A stretch of 64,000 nucleotides of DNA from Acridotheres tristis (GCA_037013685.1 CM072884.1:99676048-99740047); one strand, 5' to 3'; positions 1 to 61,167 are shown, numbered from the stretch's first letter. The notes: generated by a model not told the origin, from the sequence alone. Numbers and translations: made by a program.

Positions 1-46499
<46,499 letters not shown>

Positions 46500-47885
46500 C
46501 TGAAATGAGAGAAATGGAAAAGAAGAGAGAATGCTAAAAAAAAAATAATCTTAAACCCAGTTTTATTCCTACACGGGATTTAAAACAAATTATACACACA
46601 CTCTGAACAGACAAAGTCAACATTTTCAAATAAGGATAATTTTCTCATGACAGAAGTAAATTTTACCCTTCATACAAAAGATAAGAGCCACACATGAAAT
46701 TATCACAGTGTTACATTAACTGGGAGGCTGAGTTTACCAATCCTGCTTGAGGTTTTGAAATCACAGCATCAAGAACGCCTCCAGTAAAAAGCAATTTTGC
46801 ATTTGCTCCCAGAGGCCTGACATCATGAATACCCACAGGACAGAAGCTTCAAATATTCAGGATGGAACCTCTAAAAATAATAATATAAATTAGAAAAATA
46901 GGGAAAACTGTGAGATAAAGTCTCTTTTAAGAGGCTGAAGTTTGAAGAAGGGAAATTCCTAAAGAAGAGAGAAAGAAACTCTGAAAATTGACTCTTAAGC
47001 TACAGGCAAGATGTTCAAGATAGGGGTGCAGCAATGAGGGAATTCAATCACAAATAGCCAGAGCAAAACTTCCGCTGCTTGTTTAATGTTCCAGTCAGAA
47101 ATACAAGTAAAAACATTTACATCTGTGCAAGATGAGCTATACAGAGAGCTAAAGAGAAATATCCCATATTATGCAGAACAGCTGAGATACAGACAAAAGA
47201 TTCTCAGTTCACCATTTTGTTCCCATATCTAAACAGCAATGCAGGAAGAAAGGGTAACTGGAGGATACTTAATGCTGAGTTTTATTTCTTGATCCTTATA
47301 TCTTCTATATTCCTGAAAAAATTTTACTTTAAAGCTTTTTAGAGGTCTGTGTCTATACGTCTGTCTGCTTTCACCACTTTGGGATAGATGGATGAATTGC
47401 AATCCAAAGTATTCATAAGAATAGAGCCCTGGCATTGAAACCACAGGGAAGTCTGAGATTCAAAACAGATTCCAGAGACTCAGTGCAGCTGGGCAGTAAA
47501 TTCTACATCTCTGATGGGGTAACAGACAGTGCCTGGTACATGTGGGGAAAGACAGAATGGCAAGTCACTAGTAAACAAGAAGTCTAAAAGCAGGTCTGAT
47601 GGCTGTGACTCAAAGGCAGCAGCCAGCTAACCTTGGTTGCACCAAGGTTACACATCACAAGAATCAATACTCCACACTTATATGCAGTTTCTTGGAAAAG
47701 CCTGCAATGAATATATGCTCCTGTACAATTCCATCAGCCTGTTCTGACACACCACACGGAGGTCAGCCAGTCCCTCAGATTACTATGAGACTCTTGTTAA
47801 AGCACAAGGAACATTCTGAGTCTGGAGACCTGCTTTAACACCAAAACATCACTGTTCAGGAGCAAAACTAAACAAACATAAAAAA

Positions 47886-47913
47886 CCCCAAACCCCAAAA
47901 TATCCCAAACCCC
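47886..47913 (-). repeat. Four-run G-quadruplex-type motif in sense RNA
   Basis: C runs at 47886-47889, 47893-47896, 47904-47906 and 47910-47913. On the minus (sense) strand this is GGGG-TTT-GGG-7 bases-GGGG-TTT-GGGG, inside intron 1. Confidence 0.8.
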
Positions 47914-50900
47914 AACAAAACACACAGAAAAATCCAAATGCACTTCCCTCCCCCACCAAAGAAACAAAACCCCAGCACAAACTCATGGCATAAGAAAATC
48001 CCCTTATTCATATAAAACTCAAATCCTGCACCATCTACAGATGATCTTTCCAGTTCCAATGTTTAGCCAGCTGTCTGCAGCATGGAAAGAATTCTTAGTG
48101 TATTGCACAGTGTAGTGTCATGTAAACAGAGAGATGAAGAGTAAACCCCAGCTCCATAAACTCAATAGAATCTATATTACCTCAATATTGCAAAATCCTT
48201 TTGGAAAACATAAATTATAGACTAAATCTAAGAGAAACCAACAAGTAGATTGAGAATCAAATACCATCTAGGGAAAAAAATTAGGAGCTTGGATGGTTTT
48301 TAGTGCTTGCATAAAAATGTTTTTGGGGAATCAGAGTACTGTGAAATCAAAATCATCATCCTGGTAAGAGAGTTCAGATAATGCATTCTTATAGTGTACA
48401 GATATTGCATTTTACAATACAATGTGAGCAATGATTTGTAACAGAGTTCATTGAAACAATGCTACACACAGTTCATTGCCACATCTGGTCTACTACTGAA
48501 ATTTGTCTTCTGTTGACTGCTGTTCCATAGTAATGTAAGTGATATCAAAAACACATGGAATGGATATAAGAACAGAAGTAAGCATCTCCATTTAAGAGGG
48601 TTGTTATTCATCCCTTAGATATTAACTGATACAGGATAAAAAGATTTATGAGAACAGGTTTTCCTTGCTTGTTTCCACCTCACAAACACAGGTGTGAATA
48701 AGATTAAATAAAAATAAAACAAAATGAAGAGTAGCAGAGAAGATGTATCACAAAAATATGCATACAATTTTTAAAAAAGCCCCGGGAAGATAACTGAGTG
48801 GATTCAGTTTGAGCACAGGAGTCAAGGAATGACACAAAAGTAAATGACAGCAGACAGAGGCAGAGCATCCAAAGTGCTCCTGGCTGTGGGCTAGAGCAGA
48901 GATGAGAAGCTGCATTCCTTTGGAGCTCTCCAAGCCCTTCTCCAGGAGTAACAGCAGCAGGCTTGGAGCAGGAAGGAAAAGATCTACTTACAAAGCAGCT
49001 TTATTAATGTGCTAGTGAAACACAGCACGAGCACAGAGGGCCCATGACATGAATGCAAATTTGGGTGGAAAAAATATGACCAAGAGTAAACACTTGGAAA
49101 AGTAATAGATCCCTGAGCTGCACCCATGGGTGCATGGGGTGCTGAGAGTGCAGAGCTCAGTGTTGCTCATGGCTGGCTCTAAGCACACTCCCCAGAACTA
49201 CTGTTTTCAGGGGTACATCTCTCTTCTTGGAGTAAGGCAGTTTTGTGAGTCATGTAATGAAAAAAGCTAGTATGTGACACCACAAATACTTCTGTTTCAG
49301 TTATCTTATATTTTCCTCATGATTTACACTAAAATTCTTCATTCACAGTTCTTTAAAAACAAATCATGGGGCCTTGCACTTCAACCACACATTGAGAATA
49401 GCTGATGAGAGAAGTAAGAATTTCCTTAAACTTCCAGAGACACGTTAAAAGAAATAACTTTAACATTTGTATGTGCTGTGCAAATCTTGTTTTACCTATA
49501 GAAACATAAGTCAGAGTTCATTCTCAACTCCCATCCTCCGTAACAAAAAACCCTGGTCAGTCAAATATACTTCTGGACTTCCCTTGAAAAATTTAGGTTC
49601 AACCTCCATTATGGGTGAAGCAAAAGCCAATGGCAATTTTTATCAAATCTTATTACGCATGAGAAACTTTATGCAATAATGAAATATTTCACACAGGTCT
49701 AAACCATCAATAGAGAGGGTTTCCTATGTTCAGAAGGAAAGAGTGCAGGGGAAGGTACAGCCCCTCTGGAAAGAGAGAAGGCTTCCAAATGCATCCACCA
49801 GCTGTAGTGGAGGGGTTGAGATGTGCTTAACATTGCATATGACCAATTTTGAATGGTTCTGGAACATTTAAACTCATGGCTTCTTTTCTGCAGTAGCAAC
49901 TCGTGTTCAAAAGAGCATACCCATAAAAACGTGCTCTCTCTCATTTCTCCTTAAGCATAGCAGCTTTCAGCTCTTTTTGTTCTCTAGTAGTTACCTGTGA
50001 AACTATTTTCGTCCTGAAAATAGTTCATTTTTGTCTTGAACCCAAAAACTGATCCCAATTTATTATGTGATTGCAGTTCATTTGTCTAGGCTTTTGTTTC
50101 CACTGTAAAATGATTATGGTATGTGTATATTTGTAGTGCATTAAGGTACTACTACTTATACAGTCTTGATTAGGTCTCTGCCTTGTTGCAGCAGATGGCA
50201 CATAATTACTTTCTTATACTACAGTTTACATATTTTAACACTAGTGCATCTTATGAGAGCAGACAGAGAAGAGACAAAGAACTGTGACAACTGAAATGAA
50301 GATCAGAGATCATCAACTGTAGTAAAATAAGAGACTATGAAGCTCATAAATAATTCAACATTATTAAACAGATTAAGACCAGAAGACTTATTGTTCTATC
50401 TGAAATGCACCTAAAGACATATAATTTAATGATCTAAGTAAATCACAAGTCTTCATATGGCTTTTTTATGATTTATGGCATTGTTAGCAAAATCAAAGGA
50501 CAATTTTGGCATCAGTTTTGGGATCTGTAAGTTAAAAAGTAATACACAGCCAAAAATGAAGAAATAGCTGAAATATGCTGATAATTAAATAGAATCTAGG
50601 AGGCCTAATAGAAGAAAAAGGTCAAAAAAAGTCTGCACTGCTTTCAACTTATAATCTAAGACTCACCTCCATCCAGTCTTGTCCATGTGCAGAGAAAGCC
50701 TTACTCTGTTATTTTGGATTCATCATTTTTCAGCATTTGGAACCTTTCTATACACAACAGATTTCAAAAACTCTCCCAAACTTAACGTGGTAATAGAAAT
50801 CTTATTGGAGGAAAATGCAGAACTCAGCCTTTTGCTATTCACTAACACCCTGCAAATTATGAACCTTTACTTAGTATTGCATTAGTTGATTGGCTATTTG

Positions 50901-53228
50901 CATCATAGTAAGTAAAAGAAATATGTAATTCCTTGAAAACCACTGAAGAAAACTGTCAAATTTTTCAGAAGAAAAACAATACTCCTAAAGAAAAAGAAAT
51001 TAAAAATCCTCAACTTCAGGATACATATTAATTTTGATTTCTGCACAGCCCTTTAAAGAAGACAATACCAAAGTTTTTACAGGGAAACAATTATGGTAAA
51101 ACTTGGTGTATTTGAAAACCAGGAACCCTTTGCAGTTTTCACTTAAGCTAAAACAAAAAGGCACACCACTCAACTTTAATACACCCCATACTCCCAGAAA
51201 CCGGGAAGCTCAAGGTAGTAAAGCACATTTGTAATAACTACCAACAGAACTGCTGAGGTGATTTTTCAGCACAGTTTGTTATACCAGCAAACTGTCAGTG
51301 CCCTCCATTAGATCCTAGGCACAAGCCAATGTTCGTGTAAAAATACTGTCAACGTTTGTGATATTATGGCTCTCATAATGAATCAAGTTTCACTTAAATC
51401 TTACTGCTTTATAATCACGGCATCCTGTAAATATCTGCTTACTTTTCTCATAAAAATATATTGTTCCAATTACAATCTAAAGCACCAAATTAAACCCAGA
51501 TATTGCCTTAGAAGCTGAAAGACTTGGGAGACAAAGTTTTTTTTAAGTTTAGGTGTTTCTATTCAACCTTTTCAAGTTTGCAATATTATAGAATGAACTT
51601 TGCTAACACGACTGGTTCGCTATAGGGCCAGAATTGTTAATTGAAAAAAAACCAAACAAACAATGAATCAGTAATGATTTGTGCTGTGACATAGATTTAT
51701 ATATGTTATAATCACATTAAACTGCGTTTTAAAAACTCCTTCATATATTTCAGACTATACTTATCTTCTTGAAGATTAAAACCAAGTGCTGCACTTCTGT
51801 ATAAATACTAAAATTAAAATTAACTGTAACAGCTCAGAATTTGCTTACAAAGCACCTTTAAGAAGAAGATTGTTTAATAAGCTGTAATCAGTTTTTGCAA
51901 AAGAGTCCTGGAGTGGCTGGAGCCTTGACTATAAATTCCAGCCTACAGCCTACCTCAGAAAAGGAAACACAAGAATGCACACTGGAGGTCTGGAACTTTT
52001 TGATGCATGGAGGGCACTTCCTTTGGAAAGGGTGTTTAGTTCACAGGCAAAAGGAAGTGATTCAAAGGACAGGAAAAAAAATAATTAAATTAGGCATGAA
52101 TCCTCATATTAGTGTGGGAAAAAAGATTTCTTTCTGTTCACACAAAGTAAGCAATGAAAAAAAGTGACATTATCAGATTTTATTAATGACCAAACACAAA
52201 TTGGAGAAAGAAGAAAACTTTAATACCAGCCAAATAATTTTTAATTCACTATTTAAAAATTATTGTTATCTTGAGAAGGTAACAGAGAGAATTCCAATTC
52301 TAGTACATTATCCATATACACACTCTGACTATAAAATGATGCAAAATCTAAACTTAGTTATATCTCGCTTTTGACAGCTCTAATGGATTTGTTAAGTGTT
52401 CTAGGAATTCTGAAAACCTGGGCATGAAGTGGCAAAAATTCTGAAAGTTGCTTTTCCATGGTTTGTCTGTTTGCTCAGGAAAACAAAAGAACTGTTTTAA
52501 AGTGGCAATTTCAGACTTGTGCTGTTTTATAAAAACAGAGCAACACCTCTAACCTTTGTTCTCAGCCTGAGCTTTTGCCTTTTATTTAGTTGTTTGCCTT
52601 TTACTTAGTTGTGGCATTACATTTGCCACAAGGTTTATGTTATAAAGTGAATTACCAAAGAGAAAGGCCACCACACCCCAAAATGTGTCACATCTCCCAC
52701 CCAGCAAAATGGAAGGCAACCACATAGTGCCTAACAATTATAAAAGCCAGCATTCTTAGAATCACAAACACAGGGGCAAAGTCAGACCTTTCTTTTGCAT
52801 TTCCTCCTTTCTGTGTGTCAAATCTTGCCCTGGAAACCAGTTTCACATCCTTCCCTGTGAAACCACTCTGCTCACTGAATGTGAGTGCAGTGAGTGTTGA
52901 AGATGAACTATGTATTAACTGAGCAGCAGCAGCATTCTTGACTAAGGAAAGTTTGCTGTTAACTTGTTTAATAACTTTCCTGAAAGGACCAGGCAAATCC
53001 TGAGCTCTGCTACTTCTAGGAAACAAAAAAAACCTTTTAATTTTTCAGATGAACCTTTCCACCACCCAGCAGCATTACTAACTGTAGAAATTCAAATGAT
53101 TGCTTTGCTCCACTTAACATACAACACATCAACACTGCAATGTCCCACCTTCAGAGACAATTTTGGGAACAGCTGTGTTAAGCAAAGCAGGCCAGCTGGT
53201 CTTTGTGAAAGCAGACACATCCATGTAA

Positions 53229-53253
53229 AGGAGGAGGAAGAGGAGGAGGAGGA
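53229..53253. repeat. GGA trinucleotide run
   Basis: AGG/GAG repeats with one interruption. The run gives a poly-Glu stretch in one frame, which is not a real protein. Confidence 0.85.
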
Positions 53254-55008
53254 ACAGCTGACAACCAAATGTGTTTCTAACCATAGCATTTGGGTGATGT
53301 TAGAAAGTCTTTTCATGTGGCCCAGCAAGGCAGTTCCTCTTTCCTATGCACATGAAAAGTTCAGAACACTCAGACTCAATCCTCTCAGCTCCCAGGGTGA
53401 AGTAATGAAGGTTTTAAACTACCAGAATGGTTAAAATGTACCAACAAAAGTTGTAGTGCTTACAGTCAGATTATAGTCTGAAAGTGGAGGTAAGAAGGCT
53501 GGAACACTTATTTTTCACGTTTAGATAACAGAAGTGGCTCATACAGCTTCCAGTGAAAGCCCTGGGAGAACTCCCAGCAGCCTGAAATGGCACAGGAATA
53601 AGATCTTTTTGGACAGCCATGCTGCAGGTGATGAAATGTGAAGTTCAAAGAAGCAGACAATAGAATAATCCAGTGTATCAAAAACAGAGACACGTGTAGC
53701 TGGAGTTAAACTAATGATAAATGCAACCAGCACAGTACCATGTACACAGAGCCTGACAGCATTTTAATGTAGGTGAAGAATACAAAACCCATTATTTTAA
53801 ATATTATTTATTTTAAATATTTAGTTGAGTCATAACTATAGATAAACTTCTTGTTCTTGAGATCAGTTCTCACCTGTAATCTTATGTCCTTTTGATTTTA
53901 AATACTAACTTTGGCAACATTTGGAAATCTTAATCTTAGGCTATCTTAGCTACATATGACATTATAACATTCACTGACAATTCCTATCCAGCAAAATGAA
54001 GCCTCAGAGGATACAGTGAAAATCAGACAACCATCCAAAACAACAGGACAGAAAAGACTGAGAGGCCAATGCTCATCTCTGGCTTTTATAATTCTGTACA
54101 AAATCCCCCTTTCCTACAAACAGCTCCACAATAGGGTTACATTCAGACCTGAACATTGCAGCCAGTAATCACATTAGTGCTGTGGTGTTACTTTACAGAT
54201 ACTGCCTCTTTCATCTGTCCTCTGCTACATGGAACACATACTAAAAATAGAATTAGAACATATTTTTCATGCTTCAGTGGCATTTATTGCAACCCAGGAG
54301 AAATTAGTATCTAAAACAACTCATTTTTCTAAACCAGGACAAAGTATTTGTGCCATATTTATAATTAATACATATTCGTTAATATCTAAATGTCTGTTCC
54401 AAAAATTACATCACCCAAGAAACTGCACTTTAGTTGAAAGGAACAGAACAAATTACAGCAGGTGAGCAACTAGGACTTGATCTGTAACCTGAGTTCTCAT
54501 TTATTTTTATGTTTTGGGGTTTTCTTATTCATTAGATATGACATCTGAAGCTTTTCAATTCTTCTTCAATTCGGAAATTGCATATTAAGAACTATTTTGT
54601 TAAATGACAGCAAGGACTCTTCCAAAAACCTTTGACAGAAAAGGCTTTAAGAAACATTTTAAATACAGTTAAATTAATAGCAAAAGTTTCAAACAGGGCA
54701 AGATGCTGTATTAAAATAACAGGGCAATTCTACTGATCTAGAAAAGCAAAAATTGTGCCAAGAACATGCCTATGCTTATTATTTTTTTAACTGATCTTCA
54801 GAGAGAGTCTTTCAGCCTCTGCCAAATCAGACTACAATCTGCACCCACAAAACTGGCACGAGAAGAAAAGTAATGCAGTTAATGTAATACAGAGGGCATC
54901 CAAGCTCGGAATGTGTTTTTAATGCTTTTGCACAAGTATGAAGAAGAAAAATATTGTATGATTGGAAACAACTGAAAATAACCTCTCTCAGAAGATAGAA
55001 TAATTTTC

Positions 55009-55029
55009 TTTTTTTTTTTTTTTTTTTTT
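55009..55029. repeat. T homopolymer, 21 bases
   Basis: Uninterrupted T run in intron 1. No retrotransposon body was recognised next to it. Confidence 0.9.
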
Positions 55030-55760
55030 ACAGTTGGCAGTTTAAGGAAAGAAGGAAACAAAGAACTAATCCTCAAAGAACTCTTCCTGAAATACTGAAT
55101 TGCAGAAGTTAGGAAAAATATAATTCACTGTAAACAGTGCATGACTAGACTTAGACATTGCTTCATATTTTCCATGACCAAGCTTTGCTTTCAGTTCTTT
55201 TTAACTCTGCCAGTCTTTGCTTCAGGTTGTTGGGTTTTGTTTGTTTCTTTTATATTTTTAAGAGATTTAATTAAAACCTACTCAAGTCATTTTGAGACTG
55301 TATTGGAGAACTCATTTTTCTGGCCACTCATGCCAAATTAAGAAGACTTACTGCTATCAAGCACCAAACCAGAAATTTGTCAGATGGGTGAGACTGTGTG
55401 GAAGTAACTCCTTTTAGCCTCACGAAATTCTGCTTGCTCCAAAGCAAAGTTATCAGCAGAGTCACGAGGGAGATGAGCCTTCATCACTGCCTTCACTGTC
55501 AGCACAGAAGAGGAGAGGTGTTGGAACCCTGGGTATTGAGAACTTTAGACTTTCTGTGCTGACAGGCACTGACCCTCAAGAAAATACTGCTTTTGACCTG
55601 AAGCTGTGGAAAAAGCTTCCAAAATTGAATAGCAGAACTAAAATCATGGGTGTGTAGTTTGAATAGAAGTGTGTAATATCACATGGTGAAAAAGTAAGAA
55701 TTTGAGGTTTTAAAATGTAGCAATGTATAAAAAGCAAGATGGAGATTTTAGGGCAAAAAT

Positions 55761-55786
55761 TTCTTTCTTCTTCATCTTCTTCTTCA
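55761..55786. repeat. CTT-rich microsatellite
   Basis: Interrupted TTC/CTT units. Confidence 0.7.
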
Positions 55787-58056
55787 TGAGTCTAAGTGGT
55801 ACTTTTGTAATTAGAAAATTCTGTGTTGCAAGTCACAATTAGGTAAAAAGTAAAAATAATTTAAGTGTCCGTTCTTAATTAGACAGTTTAAGCTTAAAAA
55901 ACCCTGTAATGAAAAAAATACATTGCCATTTTTAGCTTGTTAGCTAAAAGTGCTGCAGCACTCACTGTAACACAAATAAGAACTAATAAACACCTGAGTC
56001 TGAACATGAAATACCATCTCAAATTTTTAATCCTGACTCTGGCAGAAAAAAAAAAACCAAAACAAAAAAAACACAATAAAGTGATTACATACATACAACA
56101 AAAAAATAACCAAACTCAAAATAAAAAAAATCATAGTTAAATAATCTATCTAGTTAACGAAACCTCACACCACTATAAAAAAAACTTTTAAAAATAAACA
56201 TGTATATATTAATTATCATCATAATTATCATAGAAAAGCACTTTTAGAGCCTCATTTCTCTGAGCTGTTAGAAGCCTCCTTCAGGAGATGAACTGCAGCC
56301 CAGAGGTGCCCATTTCTCTCCACTACCTATGAGAGGAGTCCAAGCAACTGCAACCACCCACACTGAAGGTGTTCAGTGCCATGACACCTCTTCCACAGAG
56401 CCTCACAGCTCTGCTTTGAAGGATTTCATTAACCATTAAGGCATTTCAGTCAAGGATTATAGAATCTCAGCAGATGTTTCCCTGGACATGCTACAACCAG
56501 TCAACCAACAAAATGGCCAATGGAGAAGGGCTATAGATCTTGTCATCAGCACTTTACTCACATTCTCTCTACCTGTGAGAGAGGGAGGACTGTCACAATT
56601 CAAACCCTCACCTGAGTTTTCCAGGGATCTCTCAAACACCTAACTCTTGCTTGAGTCCCAGTTTAGAGTTGTTTGTTTTGGCACTCATTATTATACAACT
56701 ATGGGGATGACTGTTCTTTAAGAGGTGTTCTTGCCTGTACATCTCAGCCCAGAGTCTTTTCTTGCACTCATACAACCTGACTGTTTAATTACATTGAAGC
56801 ATTGACTATAACTTCCTAGCCTATGGATGAAGTTTATACATGACCTAAATTTTCAGAAAAAAATATCTTCAAGCCAGATATAAGCATTACATTTCCCTGC
56901 AAGACAGTCATTCATATACAAGCTAGTAATAGACTTTACCTTCTATTTTATTTAATCTTTTTTCCTTTCATACCACAGCTTGTGAGGTCCCAGGAACAAC
57001 ACACCCTCAAGCCTGAGGGAGTTAACTCACAGTAGTGTGAGAAGTCAAAGACAAAAAGATAATGTCCACACACAGCCTCTGGAAACTCACACAGCACAGA
57101 CCCCTTTACATAGCCTCCCCTCCTTGAAGAAGGATTGTAAAAATGTACCCATTTCTGGACCTCAGTCACAGATCTTTAGTAACCAACCACAATCATATCA
57201 GATGGATCCTGCCAAGATCTACACACTGGTACTAAATTAATTATAAAAGTTGTGACATGCACAGGAGATCAATATTTATATAATTTCTTTGTAAAATTAC
57301 ACTATTCAAGCTCCCAGGTTAGGAATTGAGAGAGATTTCATTGCTTGCATCTTAGCCTTTTCAGTGGTTTTGTGGCTCAGGCAGATGAATGCTTCTGGCT
57401 GCCTGCAACTCCTACTTCTTTCACATGATCCACTGTCTTAGAGTCTCTCTCTTATCATCCTGTTCTCTCCTTATCCATCAACCTATATTTAACTCGGCGA
57501 TTTCTGGCTAAGTCAGTGCTAGCACAGTAGCAGATAGAAGCTCTGTCACTGTAGCTAATCAGTCCTGGGAGTGGTGTCAGCCACCAGCTTCACACTATCG
57601 TCCTGGAAAAGTACTTTAAGAAACTGTTAAACTAGACAACAATTGAAAGAAATAAAGGTTAAAAACTTAATTTCATGAAAACTCACTTTTTACATATCAT
57701 AGAACAAAAGTCATTTGTATCTGTATCTAAAAAATCCAGTTCTGACTCTACACTGCGATGGTACACACCTCTTACAAACATCTGCACTGAATTATAATCA
57801 TATTTCATAAGTTCCAAAACAAAGTACTTACATTGAAAATTACTGCTATTTAAACCTTGTAAACATGCACCTATCAGAAGTAAAATGGGAAAAACACAAA
57901 GCAATTTGCTATTTCAGGTTGACATCCATCACTTGACTATGCACAGTGTAAAAAGCAAAAACTATTAATTACTACAAGTTTCAGCTATTAATCACTACAA
58001 GGATAAACAGTCCTTCCTTTATATATAATGTGAAATACTCTATCACAGACTGATAA

Positions 58057-58059
<3 letters not shown>

Positions 58060-58119
<60 letters not shown>
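58060..58119. repeat. (GATA)15 microsatellite
   Basis: Fifteen perfect GATA units with no interruption, so a likely length polymorphism. Confidence 0.98.
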
Positions 58120-58219
58120 TACTGGGTACCTAACTAAGGTTAAAATATATTGAAGAATCTTAACATTATAATGAACTTTTTAAAACACGGTTGTGCTGAG
58201 ATAAATTTTTTTTCCATGG

Positions 58220-58564
58220 CCATTTTAAACCCTATGATCTGGCCCAAAAGGAGCAGGGGTGCAGATTTTAATAGATACACCTTTATATGGTTACAACCAC
58301 GATTTGAGTTGCATGTCATAAAAACAGTTTATAGCAGGAACCACTGGAGGAGAAGCCTTACAAGAAGCAGTGCAAGTGCAGCAGTGACCCAACCTGAGCT
58401 GGCCTTGGTGCCAAATAACACAAGCAGCTTTTGCCTTATATTAAACTGTCCTTTTCCCAATCCACGGGTTGTTTCACTTTTACAGTTCTCTCTCCAACCC
58501 TGCTGGTGAGGGAGGGAGTGAGTGTGTGGGGTTTAGCTGCCTGCTGGGATTACCCCATGGGAAC
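58220..58564 (+). mobile_element. 3' part of an endogenous retrovirus LTR
   Basis: Contains CAGTGCAAGTGCAGCAGTGA, then TTAAACTGTCCTTTTCCCAA, TTTCACTTTTACAGTTCTC, and GTGTGGGGTTTAGCTGCC followed by CTGGGATTACCCC and a terminal ACA. This is the R-U5 end of a songbird LTR as I remember it. The polyadenylation signal is changed here (ATTAAA). The left boundary is uncertain and no internal genes are seen. Confidence 0.6.
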
Positions 58565-58690
58565 AGCTCACAGCAGACCAGTGACTGTGGGGTACGTGGG
58601 GAACACAGCAGGTCCCATTGGCCTCAGTGGCTGCTGAGTTGAGCAATGACACCGTGACAGACAACATTGCAGGAATAAAAAGGGCATTAT

Positions 58691-58706
58691 CATGGCTTAA
58701 GCCATG
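58691..58706. repeat. 16-bp perfect palindrome
   Basis: CATGGCTTAAGCCATG equals its own reverse complement. Half of it (ATGGCTTAA) repeats directly afterwards. Confidence 0.9.
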
Positions 58707-58995
58707 GCTTAAACTGAATGCTTGCCTGTGAAACTGAATTCCATACCTGCTTCTTCCTACCCCACAGCTGCTGTGTGATGCTAGACCAGTCACATAAACT
58801 GGGATTTCAGAGATGGACTTGTTGATGGTGCAGTTATTAAGATTCTGAGTTTCAGAAGGAAAAAAAAAAATACCCCACTGAAACAGAAACAGTGACTTTG
58901 AAACACAGAGCCCTCATTTTAAAGGTACTTTGTAACAAACCAAATGCCTTCAGAGAGAGGAAAACTCGTAATATTTTACCTCAGTGATTCATTTT

Positions 58996-59046
58996 TATCA
59001 TCCTATTGTACCTTATTAAATATTTCTATCATCCTATTGTACCTTA
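58996..59046. repeat. 20-bp direct repeat with 11-base spacer
   Basis: TATCATCCTATTGTACCTTA occurs at 58996-59015 and again at 59027-59046 without mismatch, suggesting a recent local duplication. Confidence 0.9.
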
Positions 59047-61167
59047 GTAGGAGTTAGAACTTGAATAGTCTTTGATTTAGTATCTGCAGTCTTCCACCTG
59101 CAGAACAACTAAGCATCTACAGAACAACCAGTATGCCTCATTCCTACCTCAAAAAGATAGGTATTTCCATTTTTCATTCAACCTTTATACACAAATGAAT
59201 AGTAAAGAAGCAGCATTTTAAACTTCTCAAAGAGTATTTAAATAATCCACATTTGTCTCTTTTTTTATTCACAGATGTTAGACAAATGAAGATTCCAGAA
59301 GTTGCTATTTCTTGCTTTAAATCTATGTATCCATAACACTTAAAAAAACACTTTTCAGCCACAGATGATCTGAAAACACCTGTTCAATAATTTTATATAC
59401 TCTGAGTATATTAGAAATTTTGATATAGATGCTAGACAGACATAATGAGTGACTGTCTCACATCATACATACTTTTCACTATGCTGAGTCATTATGAATA
59501 ACACTATTTCCTAATTTTTTTCTGCCAGCCAAAGAACCTGCAAATTCTACAGGACATTTTTCTGCCCTCTTCAGTATCAGAGAAGAAAAGAAAGAGCAGA
59601 GTAAATTGAAAGCAGGCAGTTCACACTTGCCTACTGCACTAGCAGCATGCCAAGACTCACAGGACACCATTTCCACTGCAGTGCACTAGAGTGGAGCCAG
59701 CCATTGAGAGCATGCAGAAAAAACACCCCAAGCCTGAACCTAATTTGAACCTTGTCTGTCATTGGAGGGTGGTAGGTATGTGGAGTGAGAAAACTGAACT
59801 TTATTTAACTTTTCCTGCACCTCTGCACTTCCTACACTGGGTTATCAAAGGCAATCAAAGGGAATGAAGTACAGAAGAAAAAAAAAAGTTACATAACTGG
59901 GTAACCTGGCATAAGTAAAATTAAAGGGAGTATGAAATTCAACAAGGAACGTTGTCCCTTTCTCCCTAACTGCAGTCAAATCAATTTTTAGGCCAGGGAG
60001 GTTAGATAAGCTTCAACCTCTCAGACATTTATCCAAACTAAACCATTTGAGAGTCACCCATCATTTAATGTTGAATACCTTGGCTGAGGAACATAAAAAA
60101 TCTGCTAAATCTGCACATCTCCCACAGTCACACACCAGCCAACACATATATTAAAAAAAAATAGAGAAGTAAAATTATGCTGATCTTTATCTTCTTATCA
60201 AAGAAATATAATAAGAAAAATAATCAAAATACAATGAACTAAAATAGAAAAAATATTTCAGTACACTAAAGCTCATAAGTCTGGTTTAAACTAAGACCTT
60301 TATACCTTTCTTTATTTAAAAATATAACATATTAAAAAAAGTTAGACTTTCCTTAGACTGAATCTCTTATTTTTTCCCAAATATGTTTCTTAAAAAAAAA
60401 AATCAAGACACATCTCCATCATTAGCACTGGGAATTTTTATGTACCAATATGGGGTATCCCACTTCATAACTATATTATAGATTTTCTGTTTATGTTGAT
60501 CGACTCCCATACTGTCATACAGGATCTACATACAGCACAGTAAGTCATGTACAGAAAAAATGTTAATTGAAGAAAGGCAGTCTTATTAAACTGCAAATGT
60601 AGATAAAGTTTACATAAAGCCAGGGCATCATCTATGAGCCATTGCACTCACATACAGATACAGAGTCCTTGATACAATATTCCAGATGCTGGGCAGATGT
60701 GGATTCGCTCTGCTATTTTTATCTTTCCTGTAAACAGTACAAGCTTTATGTGCCAGTCTAAAAAACTGCATGTGCTACTGAAAAAATCCTTATGTAGCAC
60801 TCAACACTATAATCTAAAAAATGGGCAGCTTCCATTAAAAAATGAAATAAAACTATTTCAAGACACTATGTAGGTATCTATACTAGAATTTTAGTAGAAG
60901 CTGGTCTTTCTAGAGCCATGGCCATTATCTACTTAGTCTTTAACAATCCCATAAATACAGCACACTTCCAGCATGTAGACAGAGAATATTAAGCACAAAC
61001 ACAGACAGTTATCACAGGGGAGCCTATTCCCTAAGATCTCTAGAGTCAGAGGAATATTAGTATTTCCAAATAGTAATTCAGGCAAAATGAATCACAAGAA
61101 ATTGTGATTTTACAACAAACCCCTGAACATGGTCTCCAGCATGTAGCAGGCTGTGTCACCTCAAAAA

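Noticed and set aside
52688..53434. A 112-codon minus-strand frame and an overlapping 156-codon plus-strand frame
   Set aside because: Neither has a known motif. The plus-strand one owes its poly-Glu run to a GGA microsatellite, and no ASK3 N-terminal sequence is encoded, so neither is an exon of MAP3K15 that I can support.
55009..55029. Poly-T run as the tail of an antisense retrocopy
   Set aside because: No coding or element body was found beside it and no flanking duplication, so it is listed only as a homopolymer.
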